Counted from the first letter of the stretch, positions 1 to 9,095 are shown. The stretch: DNA of 64,000 bases from Roseburia sp. (GCA_026168605.1 JAPFDX010000001.1:124001-188000); one strand, 5' to 3'. Notes: a model not told the origin generated them from the letters alone. A program made the numbers and translations.

Positions 1-876
1 GGTGTTTGCAAACAATTTGACCGCTTCTGCCTCCGTAAATCCCATAAACAGTGTGGGGACGTCCTCCCTGATCGCGCCGTCCTGCAGCAGTGCGGCGAAC
101 GTGTGGGCGGCGTCTGTAAGGGCGGCGTCCGAAAAATCCGTCGATACGATAATGCGGGACGGGTAGAGATTGTCGTAGAGGGCTTTGGATTCCCGTAAAA
201 ACTCCGGGCTGAAAATGATGTTGCGGGTCTTGTATTTTTCGCGCACGGACTCCGTGTATCCAACCGGAATAGTGGATTTGATCACCATGACAGCGTCTGG
301 ATTTACCTTTTGCACAAGCTCGATGACAGCCTCCACGGCGGAGGTGTCAAAATAATTTTTGCGGCTGTCATAGTTTGTCGGGGCTGCGATCACCACAAAA
401 TCAGCGACTTTGTAGGCGGCAGCGCCGTCGAGGGTTGCGGTCAGATCCAATTCCTTTTCCGCCAGATATTTTTCAATGTAATCGTCCTGGATCGGACTGA
501 TACGATTGTTTAACATCTCGACTTTCTCGGGAAGAATGTCCACCGCCGTCACATGGTTGTGCTGGGCGAGCAGTGTCGCGATAGAAAGCCCGACATATCC
601 TGTTCCGGCAACTGCAATGTTATATTTCCGGGAGAGTGCCGCCTGCGGTGTCGTCTGTGGAATCTCCTCCTCAAAAAGGTCGGTCACTTCAAAATCCAGC
701 ACTTCTGCAAGCGTCTGAAGCTGCTCAATGGACGGAACATAGCTTTTATTTTCAAGCCTGCCGATCATTGTACGGTGGATGCCGGTTGCCTCCGCGAGCT
801 GCGCCTGCGTCAGGCTCTTTCCTTTTCTCTTGTTGGCGACGGTCTCTGCCAGTCTGTCTACGGATAATTTTTTCAT
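1..876 (-). CDS. ugd: XRE-type DNA-binding domain fused to UDP-glucose 6-dehydrogenase (3' end outside window)
   Basis: The reverse strand is open from an ATG at 876-874 to the window edge (292 codons, no stop), preceded by a strong AGGAGG-type site. Residues about 1-65 form an XRE helix-turn-helix ([22 protein letters not shown], split here as [12 protein letters not shown] then [10 protein letters not shown]). A short acidic linker follows. From about residue 84 comes a Rossmann nucleotide-binding fold ([11 protein letters not shown]) and then UDP-glucose/GDP-mannose dehydrogenase motifs ([22 protein letters not shown]). The catalytic cysteine region lies beyond the window. The enzyme family oxidises UDP-glucose to UDP-glucuronate for surface polysaccharides. 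The stand-alone enzyme begins at the Rossmann fold, so the N-terminal DNA-binding domain is an addition and suggests that the enzyme regulates its own promoter. It is divergent from the gene at 1056. Confidence 0.9.
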   Translation of the reverse strand, partial: MKKLSVDRLAETVANKRKGKSLTQAQLAEATGIHRTMIGRLENKSYVPSIEQLQTLAEVLDFEVTDLFEEEIPQTTPQAALSRKYNIAVAGTGYVGLSIATLLAQHNHVTAVDILPEKVEMLNNRISPIQDDYIEKYLAEKELDLTATLDGAAAYKVADFVVIAAPTNYDSRKNYFDTSAVEAVIELVQKVNPDAVMVIKSTIPVGYTESVREKYKTRNIIFSPEFLRESKALYDNLYPSRIIVSTDFSDAALTDAAHTFAALLQDGAIREDVPTLFMGFTEAEAVKLFANT

Positions 877-890
877 AGGATTCCTCCTTG

Positions 891-907
891 TGTTGTTTAA
901 AACAACA
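891..907. promoter_or_regulatory. Perfect palindrome, probable operator of the XRE-ugd gene
   Basis: TGTTGTTT-A-AAACAACA is an exact inverted repeat with 8-base arms and a one-base centre. It sits 15 bases upstream of the ugd start codon, next to its ribosome binding site. Position and symmetry fit an operator for a dimeric XRE protein; binding by the encoded fusion is inference. Confidence 0.6.
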
Positions 908-991
908 TTTCGAAAACAAAAAAGTTGATAATTACTCTAAAAACATCATACCAGTGTCGGGAAGGAATTGCAAGGGAAATGAGAAAAAAGC

Positions 992-1021
992 TTGAGAAAG
1001 CTATCGGTTCCATGATATAAT
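992..1021 (+). promoter_or_regulatory. Sigma-A promoter for the Hint-domain locus
   Basis: TTGAGA (992-997) and TATAAT (1016-1021) are separated by 18 bases. The site ends 35 bases before the ATG at 1056. Confidence 0.6.
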
Positions 1022-1055
1022 TACAAATATAGAAAATACGAAAGGAGATACAAGT

Positions 1056-1883
1056 ATGGAAAACGGTTTTTTTGATACGATTGCGTCTGTGATTCCTACG
1101 GTTGGGAAGGTTGTGGGGAATCTGTTGGTGAACACCTTTGGCGCGGAGGAGAATGCGGCGGGCGGCTATGTTGGATTCTTCCGAAACGATGCACGTGACG
1201 ACGGGCTGGACAAGGCGGTATTTACAAAAGAAGGTGACAAGATTTTTCTGTGCAATACATCGCCGGTCACCAATGATTATATTGTATACTCCACGCCGAC
1301 GCAGTACAGTGCAGAGTCGGATACCTGCAAGATCCCGGGTCTTGCCAGGATAGATGTGACGGAGAGTTTTGCGAACGCCGTTGCAGGAGGGGATGACAGA
1401 ATCTTTTTAAATTCAGTTCAGCCGAAGAAGGCGGCGGATGGGGGCGGTGTCCTCACCGTCTATGGAAGCAACAACCATGTGGATCTGGCAAAGATCCGGA
1501 AGCTGGATGCAAGACTAAAGCTGGGATCGTGGCTGGAGATCGAGATGGAAGGCACACAGATGATGATCGTCTGCTGCTCCGCGCTTGCCGCAGGAACCTA
1601 TTTGATCCACAGGATCCGCAGGATCGTGATCCATGAGGGAAACATCAATATAGACATGACGGATCCGCAGCAGCGGGAGAGGGAGCCGGGCGTGGTGGAA
1701 GTCCGGCTTGACCAGCCGCTGCCGGAGTATGCGGTTGCCGCCATCGATATGCAGGTCGAACTTCAGGAGCTGCCGCAGCCGAATGACGCCGCCCTGCAGG
1801 ACGAGAGGGTAGAGATGATGGACGAGTCATATCTGCAGATGCTTCTGGCAAAAAAGAAAGCTTCCAAACGTGAAGAAGTATGA
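1056..1883 (+). CDS. Protein of unknown function, first gene of a Hint-domain pair
   Basis: A 275-residue protein that I do not recognise. The ATG has an AAAGGAG site at a good distance. The N-terminus (about residues 5-28) is an uncharged, possibly amphipathic stretch, but there is no signal peptide. The middle looks beta-rich. A short hydrophobic stretch near residues 168-183 (MMIVCCSALAAGTYLI) is followed by a basic patch. The C-terminus is charged. The stop overlaps the nearest possible start of the next gene and both share one promoter, so the two products are probably made together and may form a complex. No catalytic motif could be assigned. Confidence 0.75.
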   Translation: MENGFFDTIASVIPTVGKVVGNLLVNTFGAEENAAGGYVGFFRNDARDDGLDKAVFTKEGDKIFLCNTSPVTNDYIVYSTPTQYSAESDTCKIPGLARIDVTESFANAVAGGDDRIFLNSVQPKKAADGGGVLTVYGSNNHVDLAKIRKLDARLKLGSWLEIEMEGTQMMIVCCSALAAGTYLIHRIRRIVIHEGNINIDMTDPQQREREPGVVEVRLDQPLPEYAVAAIDMQVELQELPQPNDAALQDERVEMMDESYLQMLLAKKKASKREEV

Positions 1884-1900
1884 CGCGGGAAAGGAGAAAG

Positions 1901-3463
1901 ATGTCTGATTTCGGTTGCAAAACATTTGATCTATCGGAGGAAAGAGATTATGTGCAGGTGGTGGAACTGCTTGGCGGCGAGGCGCGTCTTAAGCGGTATC
2001 CGCTTGTAAAGGAGGCGCTGGAGCGGCAGCGCCGGATGGATATGGATCGCGGGATCGCGGAGTACCGGACGGTTCTGGAGACGGATGCGGGCGATTTGCG
2101 CAATGCGGTGTATTTTCCCGGGATTTTTTATACTGCGGATGAGAGCAAACTTGTTGTTTATTACGCGCTCTCTTACAGCAGGAAACCGATGGTGCAGTGG
2201 TTCACGATCAGAGTTTATGATGACAGGGGTGTGATCATTGCGCAAGAGCGTTTTTCACCGCCGCAGCCGCAGCAGTTTACCGCGGCAAAGTGCGAGTTTG
2301 TTGCTCTGCCCAGAAGTTCCAGATATAAAGTCGAACTGACGGATCTGACAACCTTTACAGACAGATACCTGTCCATGACAGCCCTGCAGGAAACTGTGGT
2401 ACATTGTCTGGAGGCAGAGCCGGTATTTGACACGAGAGCGCAGGTACTTGCCCCGAAAAAGAATCAGGACGACGTACTGCAGGACTTGTCAGGGGATGAT
2501 GCGCCGGTTCGTGCTATCTATAACCGGTATCCCTGGAATGACAACACGGTAGATTATGTGTACGATGATGCTTATGAGGGAGGTTTCGTCCATGTGAAGC
2601 TGGAGGCAGCGGGCAATATCGGACTTTCCAGGCAGGTGGATCCGGAGAGTCTGGAGATGGGACAGACGTTAGCAATCATGGACTTTGGCAGTGGAGCTGT
2701 GCGCTGTGATGAAAAGGCGGCGGATCTGCAGGTGGCGGACAAAACGTTCCAGTGGCTGTTCTGTCCGGACTGGGAACAGCGGGTTCCAAGTTCCTACTAT
2801 TTTGCGAGGACCAGAGCCCATCTTACTTATAAAGTCGGATTTTACCAGAGTCCCTTGAAGTATGAGGATATTTTGTATCTGTCGTCCCTGCTGGAGGCGG
2901 ATATGGGATACTCCTGCAGGAAAATCCGCTGCCTTGAGGTGTGTCTGGGCTGTGTAAAAGAGGGCACGCTTGTGGCGATGGCGAATGGTACGGTAAAGGA
3001 GATCGAACGGATCGGAATCGGAGAGAAAATCCGTGTGGATGCAGAGTGGACGCTGGGAGAGGTCACAAATACGTGGCGAGGCGACGATACGGAACTATTC
3101 TGGATTGAGACGACAGACGGAAAGCAGGTCGCTGTCACAGCGGGTCATTATGTTGCGACCGACGCGGGGTATGTGAGAGCTGAAGAGATGCATATGGGGA
3201 TGCGCGTGTTGGTGGATAATGGCAGTTATCAGGGGTTAAGATACCTCTACACGACGCAGGGACCGGTAAAGGTATATAATCTCAGTGTTGCAGTTGAAGG
3301 AAGAAAGAACGGTGCAATGATATGTGGTGGTATCTGTCTTGCAGACAACGACTACCAGCCGGAGCACGCTCGCAGGCTTATGGCGGATGCGGCGGAAGGT
3401 GCGATTCCGGAAGAAGTGCAGGAACTGAAAAAACTGATTCAGGAATGTATGAATGAACAATAA
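1901..3463 (+). CDS. Unknown protein with C-terminal Hint (intein-like) domain
   Basis: A 520-residue protein starting at ATG 1901, four bases after an AAAGGAG site. An earlier in-frame ATG at 1880 overlaps the previous stop but has only a weak site. Residues 1 to about 345 match nothing I know. From Cys351 the sequence has Hint/intein hallmarks: C-V-KEGTLVAMANG (block A), a TAGH motif (T-x-x-H, block B, near residue 420), and a VKVYNLSV strand near the end of the domain. The C-terminal splice junction is altered: the usual His-Asn followed by Cys/Ser/Thr reads Asp-Asn-Asp near residue 483. Protein splicing is therefore unlikely, while N-terminal self-cleavage remains possible. A hydrophilic tail of about 38 residues follows. 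It is co-transcribed with the gene at 1056. Confidence 0.75.
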   Translation: MSDFGCKTFDLSEERDYVQVVELLGGEARLKRYPLVKEALERQRRMDMDRGIAEYRTVLETDAGDLRNAVYFPGIFYTADESKLVVYYALSYSRKPMVQWFTIRVYDDRGVIIAQERFSPPQPQQFTAAKCEFVALPRSSRYKVELTDLTTFTDRYLSMTALQETVVHCLEAEPVFDTRAQVLAPKKNQDDVLQDLSGDDAPVRAIYNRYPWNDNTVDYVYDDAYEGGFVHVKLEAAGNIGLSRQVDPESLEMGQTLAIMDFGSGAVRCDEKAADLQVADKTFQWLFCPDWEQRVPSSYYFARTRAHLTYKVGFYQSPLKYEDILYLSSLLEADMGYSCRKIRCLEVCLGCVKEGTLVAMANGTVKEIERIGIGEKIRVDAEWTLGEVTNTWRGDDTELFWIETTDGKQVAVTAGHYVATDAGYVRAEEMHMGMRVLVDNGSYQGLRYLYTTQGPVKVYNLSVAVEGRKNGAMICGGICLADNDYQPEHARRLMADAAEGAIPEEVQELKKLIQECMNEQ

Positions 3464-3471
3464 AAATTGCC

Positions 3472-3502
3472 GGGGAGATAAGTTTCTTATCTCCCTGTTT
3501 TA
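3472..3502 (+). terminator. Rho-independent terminator of the Hint-domain unit
   Basis: GGGAGATAAG pairs with CTTATCTCCC across a tiny TTT-type loop and is followed by TGTTTTATT, directly after the stop codon at 3463. Confidence 0.8.
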
Positions 3503-3556
3503 TTGGCATAAGATATGAAAAAGAAAAAAGAGATATTTCCCGCCCTTTCCTTCTCC

Positions 3557-3585
3557 TTGCCGCCCAATAAAAAAAATGATATAAT
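3557..3585 (+). promoter_or_regulatory. Sigma-A promoter of topB
   Basis: TTGCCG (3557-3562) and TATAAT (3580-3585) with a 17-base spacer. The untranslated leader is about 70 bases. Confidence 0.6.
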
Positions 3586-3659
3586 GATCCGGACTTTTAC
3601 CGGGCGGTGCAGGCAGCATTGCCTAAGCACACAGAATACAGGATTTGGAGGAAACAGTT

Positions 3660-6600
3660 TTGTCAAAATCCCTGATTATCACGGAGAAACCGAGCGTAGC
3701 GCAGGAATTTGCGAGGATTCTGGGCGTTTCAGGGCGGAAGGACGGATACATAGAAAATGACAGCTATGTGGTGACATGGTGCGTCGGTCATCTGGTGGAG
3801 ATGGTTTATCCGGAGGAGTACGACGAGAAATATAAGAAATGGCGTCTGGAGGATCTGCCGTTTTTGCCGGAGCAGTACAAGTATAACGTGATCCCGAATG
3901 TGAGCAGGCAGTACGACGTGGTGCACCGTATGCTGCACCGGGAGGACATCGACACCGTCTACTGGGCGGGCGACGCCGGGAAAGAGGGACAGACGATTGA
4001 GGAAAATATCCGAAAATTCGGCGGCGTGCGCAAGGGGATGCGGGAGCTGCGCGTCTGGATCGACTCGCAGACCGAGGAGGAGATCCTGCGCGGCATCCGC
4101 GAGGCGCGCGCGATGTCGGAGTATGACAACCTGGCAAAATCCGGCGTGATGCGCACGATCGAGGATTATGCGATGGGAATCAATTTTTCCCGCGCGATGT
4201 CCGTCAAATACAGCAGACTGTTAAACGATGCGGCGGCGACGCGCAGCTACACGGCGATTGCCGTCGGGCGCGTCATGACGTGTGTGCTCGGCATGGTCGT
4301 CATCCGCGAGCGCGAGATACGGAACTTTGTGGAAACGCCGTTTTACCGGGTGATCGGGAACTTTCTGCCGGAGGGGAGCGGCGAGGAGGACGTGATCGAG
4401 GCGGAGTGGAAGGCGGTGGAGGGCTCGAAGTATTTTGGCTCGCCGCTCCTATATAAGGAAAACGGTTTTAAAAAGCAGGAGGATGCGAAGGAGCTGATCG
4501 ACACGCTTGCAGGAAGGCGGGCGGTTGTGGACACCCTGGAGCAAGGCGTCCAGAAAAAGCGTGCGCCGCTGCTTTTTAATCTGGCGGAACTACAGGCGGA
4601 GTGCGCCAAACGCTTTAAGATCAGCCCGGACGAGACGCTTGCAGTGGCGCAGGAGCTCTACGAGAAGAAGCTGACGACCTACCCCAGAACGGACGCGCGC
4701 GTGCTCTCCTCGGCAGTGGCAAAGGAGATCGGAAGAAATCTCCACAAGCTAAAGGGCTATGAGCCGACCGGGAAATACACAGAGCGTATTTTGGCGGAGG
4801 ACAGATATAAAAACATTGCAAAGACGCAGTACACCGACGATGCGAAGATCACCGACCACTATGCGATCATTCCGACCGGACAACTGTCGGAGCTTGGCTC
4901 GCTGCATGAGCTGCAGCGCAGGGTGTACGATCTGATCGTGCGCCGTTTCCTCAGCATTTTTTATCCGCCCGCCGAATATAAGACGGTGAAGCTGGTGGTG
5001 GATATGGACGGCGAAAAGCTGTATGCGTCGGCGAAGGAGTTAAAGGAACCGGGGTATCTTGAGATTGCGGGAATGCCAAAGAGTCCTGCGGCGCGCCCAA
5101 AAGGCGGGACGGCGAGCGGCGGTGGGGATGGCATAGAGCACGAAGATCCAAAGAGTGATGGCGTCACACATGATGACATCACGTTGGATAACCGCAGTCT
5201 CCTTGCGGCGGCAGCACAGATCAAAAAAGGAGATACGCTGGCAGTCGCTGGTTTTTCCCTGCGGGAGGGAAAGACATCGCCGCCGAAACGCTACACCTCC
5301 GGCTCGATGGTGCTTGCGATGGAGAACGCGGGACAGCTCATCGAGGAGGAGGAGCTGCGCGAGCAGATCAAGGGCTCGGGCATCGGAACGTCCGCGACGC
5401 GGGCGGAAATCATACGAAAGCTTGTCCGGATCGGTTATCTGAATCTGAACAAGAAAACACAGGTGCTCACACCGGAACGGCTCGGTGAGATGATCTTTGA
5501 GGTGGTGTCGCTCACAGTTCCCGCGCTTTTGAATCCCAAAATGACGGCGTCATGGGAAAAGGGGCTCGACGGCATCACGAGAGGGACGGTGGTCATGGAG
5601 GACTACCGCGCGAAGCTGGAGGATTTTATCCGCAGGGAGACGGTGGCGATGATCGACCGTGACCTGACCGAGCAGATCGCCGCCCGCATCCATCCGTTTG
5701 TCGGAAAAGGCGGGCGCGGACTTGCCGCGAAGAAAAGTCTCGGCGTCAAATGTCCGGTCTGTGACGGCACGATTGAGACGACGCCGTTTGGTTACGGGTG
5801 CAGCAATTATAAAAAGGACGGCACGGGCTGCCGTTTTTCCATCGGCACGATCGCGGGCAGGGACCTTGGTGAGGAGGAAGTGAAGGCGCTTTTGACCGAT
5901 GGGCACACGGACGTGCTGACCGGGTTTTCCTCAAAGTCGAAAAAGAAATTTTCCGCAAGTCTTGTTCTGGAAAAGGATGAGGAGGGAAAGGTCTCCGTCG
6001 GGTTTGATTTTTCCAAAAACCAGCCGGAGCTTCTCCCCGATGTGAAATGTCCGGTCTGCGGCTCTGCGATAGAGATCACACCGTTTGGTTACACTTGTGT
6101 GAACCACCGCGAAAATCCCGAGGCGTGCTACTTTTCTGTCGGAAAGATCGCGGGAAAGGCGCTCGGCGTGGACGATGTGACGGAGCTGCTCGCAAATGGG
6201 AGAACGGGGCAGATCAGGGGATTTACCGCAAAAAACAAGAAGAAATTTAACGCCGCTTTAGTGTTTGAGACCGCGGAGGACGGCAAAAAAAACATTGCGT
6301 TTGATTTTTCCCAGAACGAGGCGCAGGTCATCGAGGATGCGCGCTGTCCGGTCTGCGGCGGTGCAATGCTCGTGAAGTCGTTTGGCTACGGCTGCGCGAA
6401 TTATGACCCGGGAGATCCGGCAAGCTGCCGTTTTTCCATCGGAACGCTTGCGGGAAAAGATTTGAATGTGTCGCAGGTGAAGGAGCTTTTGGCAAACGGC
6501 AGGACGGGAACGATCCGCGGCTTTAAATCAAAGAGCGGGAAGAAATTTGACGCCTGCGTGGCGCTCGCACGGGACGAGGCGGGAGCGGTCAGCCTGAAAT

Positions 6601-7526
6601 TTGATTTTGAGCACGTCGAGGCGAAGAAGGTCAAGGACGTTGTCTGCCCGCTGTGCGGCGGGGACATTGTGCAGACGCCGTTTGGATTTGGCTGCGCGAA
6701 TTACGCGAAGGATAACCCAGAAAGCTGCCGCTTTTCGATTGGCAAGATGGCAGAAAAAACGCTGACGGAGGCAAATGTGAAGGAGCTTCTGACGAACGGC
6801 AGAACCGGAACGCTCCGCGGCTTTAAGTCGAAATCGGGCAAAAAATTTGACGCCCGCGTGGCGCTCGCACGGGATGAAGCGGGAAAGGTGACCGGTCTGA
6901 AATTTGACTTTACGGACTTGGAAGCGCCGCGTGTGAAGGATGTGAAGTGCCCGCTGTGCGGCGGTGCGATCGTAAAGACGATGTTCGGCTATGGCTGTGC
7001 GAATTATTCCAAAGACAATCCACAGAGCTGCCGTTTTTCGATCGGAAAAATCGCCGGCGTGACCTTAAAGGAGGTGCAGGTGAAGGAGCTGCTTTTGCGC
7101 GGCAGGACAGAGGTGATTTCCGGTTTTGTCGCAAAGACGGGCATGAAATTTGACGCGCCGCTCAAGCTGACGGAGCAGGGGCAGGTGGCGTTTGATTTTC
7201 CCGAAAAGCCAAAGCCGGTGGAAACGACGGTCAGATGCCCGAAATGCGGAGAACTTTTGCAGAGAAGCCAGTGGTATTATGAGTGTTTCTGCGGTTTTAA
7301 GGTCGGTCACACGGTTGCATCGGTGGCGCTGTCTGAGGACGTGATGCGGGAGCTTCTTGAGACCGGAAGGACGAAGGAAAAAATTTCCGGTTTTGTCTCA
7401 AAGGCGGGCAATGCCTTTGAAGCCTGCTTAAAATTTGCGGATGAGCGAATTTCTTTTGACTTTGAAAATCCGGGCGGAGAGCAGCAAGAGGAAGCGTCAC
7501 AGCCCAAAGAGCAGAAGGGAGTTTGA
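3660..7526 (+). CDS. topB: DNA topoisomerase III with six C-terminal zinc-ribbon repeats
   Basis: A type IA topoisomerase of 1288 residues. I place the start at TTG 3660 because GGAGG (3647-3651) lies eight bases before it and the product then begins MSKSLIITEKPS, the normal N-terminus. An upstream in-frame TTG at 3645 overlaps this ribosome site. The Toprim domain holds the EKPS motif and GDAGKEGQ. The active-site tyrosine is Tyr341 in TYPRTD. From about residue 695 there are six modules of about 100 residues, each starting C-P-x-C and, in modules 1-5, followed by a second pair of cysteines around FGYGC...CRFSIG. The sixth is divergent (CPKCGELL). Firmicute TopB is commonly much shorter (about 700 residues), so this tail is unusually long. 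The stop overlaps the start of the TraX-like gene. Confidence 0.95.
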   Translation: MSKSLIITEKPSVAQEFARILGVSGRKDGYIENDSYVVTWCVGHLVEMVYPEEYDEKYKKWRLEDLPFLPEQYKYNVIPNVSRQYDVVHRMLHREDIDTVYWAGDAGKEGQTIEENIRKFGGVRKGMRELRVWIDSQTEEEILRGIREARAMSEYDNLAKSGVMRTIEDYAMGINFSRAMSVKYSRLLNDAAATRSYTAIAVGRVMTCVLGMVVIREREIRNFVETPFYRVIGNFLPEGSGEEDVIEAEWKAVEGSKYFGSPLLYKENGFKKQEDAKELIDTLAGRRAVVDTLEQGVQKKRAPLLFNLAELQAECAKRFKISPDETLAVAQELYEKKLTTYPRTDARVLSSAVAKEIGRNLHKLKGYEPTGKYTERILAEDRYKNIAKTQYTDDAKITDHYAIIPTGQLSELGSLHELQRRVYDLIVRRFLSIFYPPAEYKTVKLVVDMDGEKLYASAKELKEPGYLEIAGMPKSPAARPKGGTASGGGDGIEHEDPKSDGVTHDDITLDNRSLLAAAAQIKKGDTLAVAGFSLREGKTSPPKRYTSGSMVLAMENAGQLIEEEELREQIKGSGIGTSATRAEIIRKLVRIGYLNLNKKTQVLTPERLGEMIFEVVSLTVPALLNPKMTASWEKGLDGITRGTVVMEDYRAKLEDFIRRETVAMIDRDLTEQIAARIHPFVGKGGRGLAAKKSLGVKCPVCDGTIETTPFGYGCSNYKKDGTGCRFSIGTIAGRDLGEEEVKALLTDGHTDVLTGFSSKSKKKFSASLVLEKDEEGKVSVGFDFSKNQPELLPDVKCPVCGSAIEITPFGYTCVNHRENPEACYFSVGKIAGKALGVDDVTELLANGRTGQIRGFTAKNKKKFNAALVFETAEDGKKNIAFDFSQNEAQVIEDARCPVCGGAMLVKSFGYGCANYDPGDPASCRFSIGTLAGKDLNVSQVKELLANGRTGTIRGFKSKSGKKFDACVALARDEAGAVSLKFDFEHVEAKKVKDVVCPLCGGDIVQTPFGFGCANYAKDNPESCRFSIGKMAEKTLTEANVKELLTNGRTGTLRGFKSKSGKKFDARVALARDEAGKVTGLKFDFTDLEAPRVKDVKCPLCGGAIVKTMFGYGCANYSKDNPQSCRFSIGKIAGVTLKEVQVKELLLRGRTEVISGFVAKTGMKFDAPLKLTEQGQVAFDFPEKPKPVETTVRCPKCGELLQRSQWYYECFCGFKVGHTVASVALSEDVMRELLETGRTKEKISGFVSKAGNAFEACLKFADERISFDFENPGGEQQEEASQPKEQKGV
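5747..7330 (+). repeat. Six tandem ~300-base coding repeats (zinc ribbons of TopB)
   Basis: Units begin at about 5750, 6048, 6345, 6645, 6948 and 7236, each at a CPxC codon pair. The spacing is close to 300 bases. Units 3, 4 and 5 are the most alike (shared NGRTGT-RGFKSKSGKKFDA in units 3 and 4), which indicates recent internal duplication. Confidence 0.85.
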
Positions 7527-8287
7527 AACGATTGGAAAAAGAAAATTGGAAGGTACTAAACCGTGATACGATCAAATATATTGCAATGGCGGCGATGCTG
7601 CTCAACCACATCGCAAATGTCTTTTTGCAGCCTGGAACAGTGCTTTATGAAGTGTTTGTGGACATCGGTTATTTCACGGCGATTACGATGTGTTATTTTC
7701 TGGTGGAGGGGTATCGGTATACCCGCTCCAAGAAAAAGTACGGGATCCGCCTGCTGGTGTTTGCGCTGGTCTCGCAGCCTGCCTTTGCGTTTGCGTTTCC
7801 GCATAACAATGGCAGGAATATGATGTTCACGCTTCTGGTCTGCTTTTTGATCCTGGTGGTGCGGGAGCGGATGATGCCCGGTATATTCCGTATGGTCGTG
7901 GTAATGCTGTTGGTGTTTCTGTCGGTATCCAGCGACTGGGCGATTTTTGCCCCGATGTTTACGATCCTGTTTGACGAGTGGCGTGGTGACAGGGAGAGGA
8001 TCCGCGCCGCCTATATCGGTTCTGCAGTGGCGTTCGGGGTGTTAAATCTGATCAATTATCTGGACTGGTATGCAGTGCCGAAGGCGCTTTTGTGCACAGC
8101 CGGGTCCATGAGTGGTATTCTTGTGTCGGGATTTGTGATACAATATTTATATAACGGAAAACGGGCGGAGCACGGGAGGACGGTTTCCAAGTGGTTCTTC
8201 TATGTGTTCTATCCGGCGCACCTCGCGATCCTTGGGGCGATACGGCTTTGGATGCAAGGGCAGATGGTTTCGTTTGTATTTATGTAA
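7523..8287 (+). CDS. TraX-family membrane protein
   Basis: A 254-residue polytopic membrane protein. The N-terminal signature (KYIAMAAMLLNHI) and the overall pattern of six to eight hydrophobic segments match the TraX family, named after the enzyme that acetylates F pilin and distantly related to membrane acyltransferases. In Firmicutes the family is chromosomal and its substrate is unknown. The start codon is TTG 7523, overlapping the topB stop, with GAAGGGA just upstream; TTG 7532 is a possible alternative. No conjugation genes lie nearby, so a role in conjugation is not supported. It is probably translated together with topB. Confidence 0.75.
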   Translation: MKRLEKENWKVLNRDTIKYIAMAAMLLNHIANVFLQPGTVLYEVFVDIGYFTAITMCYFLVEGYRYTRSKKKYGIRLLVFALVSQPAFAFAFPHNNGRNMMFTLLVCFLILVVRERMMPGIFRMVVVMLLVFLSVSSDWAIFAPMFTILFDEWRGDRERIRAAYIGSAVAFGVLNLINYLDWYAVPKALLCTAGSMSGILVSGFVIQYLYNGKRAEHGRTVSKWFFYVFYPAHLAILGAIRLWMQGQMVSFVFM

Positions 8288-8306
8288 GAAGAAAGGACTT
8301 GAAACA

Positions 8307-8972
8307 ATGGAACAGGCAAAAATCAGCAACCTTTATGACTTGGAACAGACGATCGCAAAGGATTTATTTGAAGGCGCGACGTACCCGTGGGAGGTGCTCG
8401 GAAAGATCAGCGGCTTTATCCGGGAGCTCGGACCAAAGCTTGATCCGGAGCGCTTTGAGCAGAGAGGTGAGGACATCTGGGTGGCAAAGAGCGCGAACGT
8501 AGCGCCGACCGCCTTTTTAAACGGACCTTTGATCATCGACGAGGAGGCGGAAATCCGTCACTGTGCGTTTGTGCGCGGCAGCGCGATCGTCGGACGCGGC
8601 TCCGTGGTCGGAAATTCCACGGAATTAAAAAACGTGGTTATTTTTAATTCGGTGCAGGTGCCGCACTACAATTACGTCGGGGATTCTGTGCTCGGCTACA
8701 AATCCCACATGGGAGCGGGCTCTATCACCTCCAATATCAAGTCTGACAAAACGCTTGTGGCGGTGAAGGATCAAACAGAGCAGGTTGAGACAGGATTAAA
8801 GAAGATCGGCGCGATGCTCGGCGACTATGTGGAGGTCGGCTGCAACTCGGTGTTGAATCCGGGAACGGTCATCGGCAGGGGCAGCAATATCTACCCGCTT
8901 TCCTCCGTGCGCGGTGTGATCCCTGCAAATTCCATCTACAAGAACCGCAGTGAGGTCGCAGAGAAACAGTAA
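8307..8972 (+). CDS. GlmU-like left-handed beta-helix (hexapeptide) protein
   Basis: The start is ATG 8307, with GAAAGGA ten bases before it, giving 221 residues. The first 50 residues are helical. The rest carries hexapeptide repeats of a left-handed beta-helix, such as AFVRGSAIVGRGSVVGN and NSVQVPHYNYVGDSVLG, the latter closely resembling the acetyltransferase half of GlmU. The uridyltransferase half is absent. It is therefore probably a sugar-nucleotide acyltransferase or nucleotidyltransferase-associated subunit; the substrate cannot be read from the sequence. It follows the TraX-like gene by 19 bases. Confidence 0.7.
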   Translation: MEQAKISNLYDLEQTIAKDLFEGATYPWEVLGKISGFIRELGPKLDPERFEQRGEDIWVAKSANVAPTAFLNGPLIIDEEAEIRHCAFVRGSAIVGRGSVVGNSTELKNVVIFNSVQVPHYNYVGDSVLGYKSHMGAGSITSNIKSDKTLVAVKDQTEQVETGLKKIGAMLGDYVEVGCNSVLNPGTVIGRGSNIYPLSSVRGVIPANSIYKNRSEVAEKQ

Positions 8973-9095
8973 AAACCAAATTTCGACGAATTAGGACTTT
9001 ACTATTCGGGGAAAATGTGCGAAAATATTTGCAGTATGTTAAATGTGTAACAAACTTTAACAACACAGTTCTATTTAAGTGAAAGGAGTCTTAAA

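Noticed and set aside
310-878. Several plus-strand open frames of 67-104 codons
   Set aside because: They lie antisense to the ugd fusion, whose protein sequence is clear on the minus strand; no ribosome sites.
3679-4137. Minus-strand frame of 152 codons inside topB
   Set aside because: It is antisense to the Toprim domain, Arg/Ser/Pro-rich in the manner of GC-rich shadows, and without a start signal.
3660-8287. topB plus TraX-like gene as part of a conjugative element
   Set aside because: No relaxase, coupling protein, integrase or type IV secretion genes occur nearby; the neighbours are ordinary chromosomal genes.
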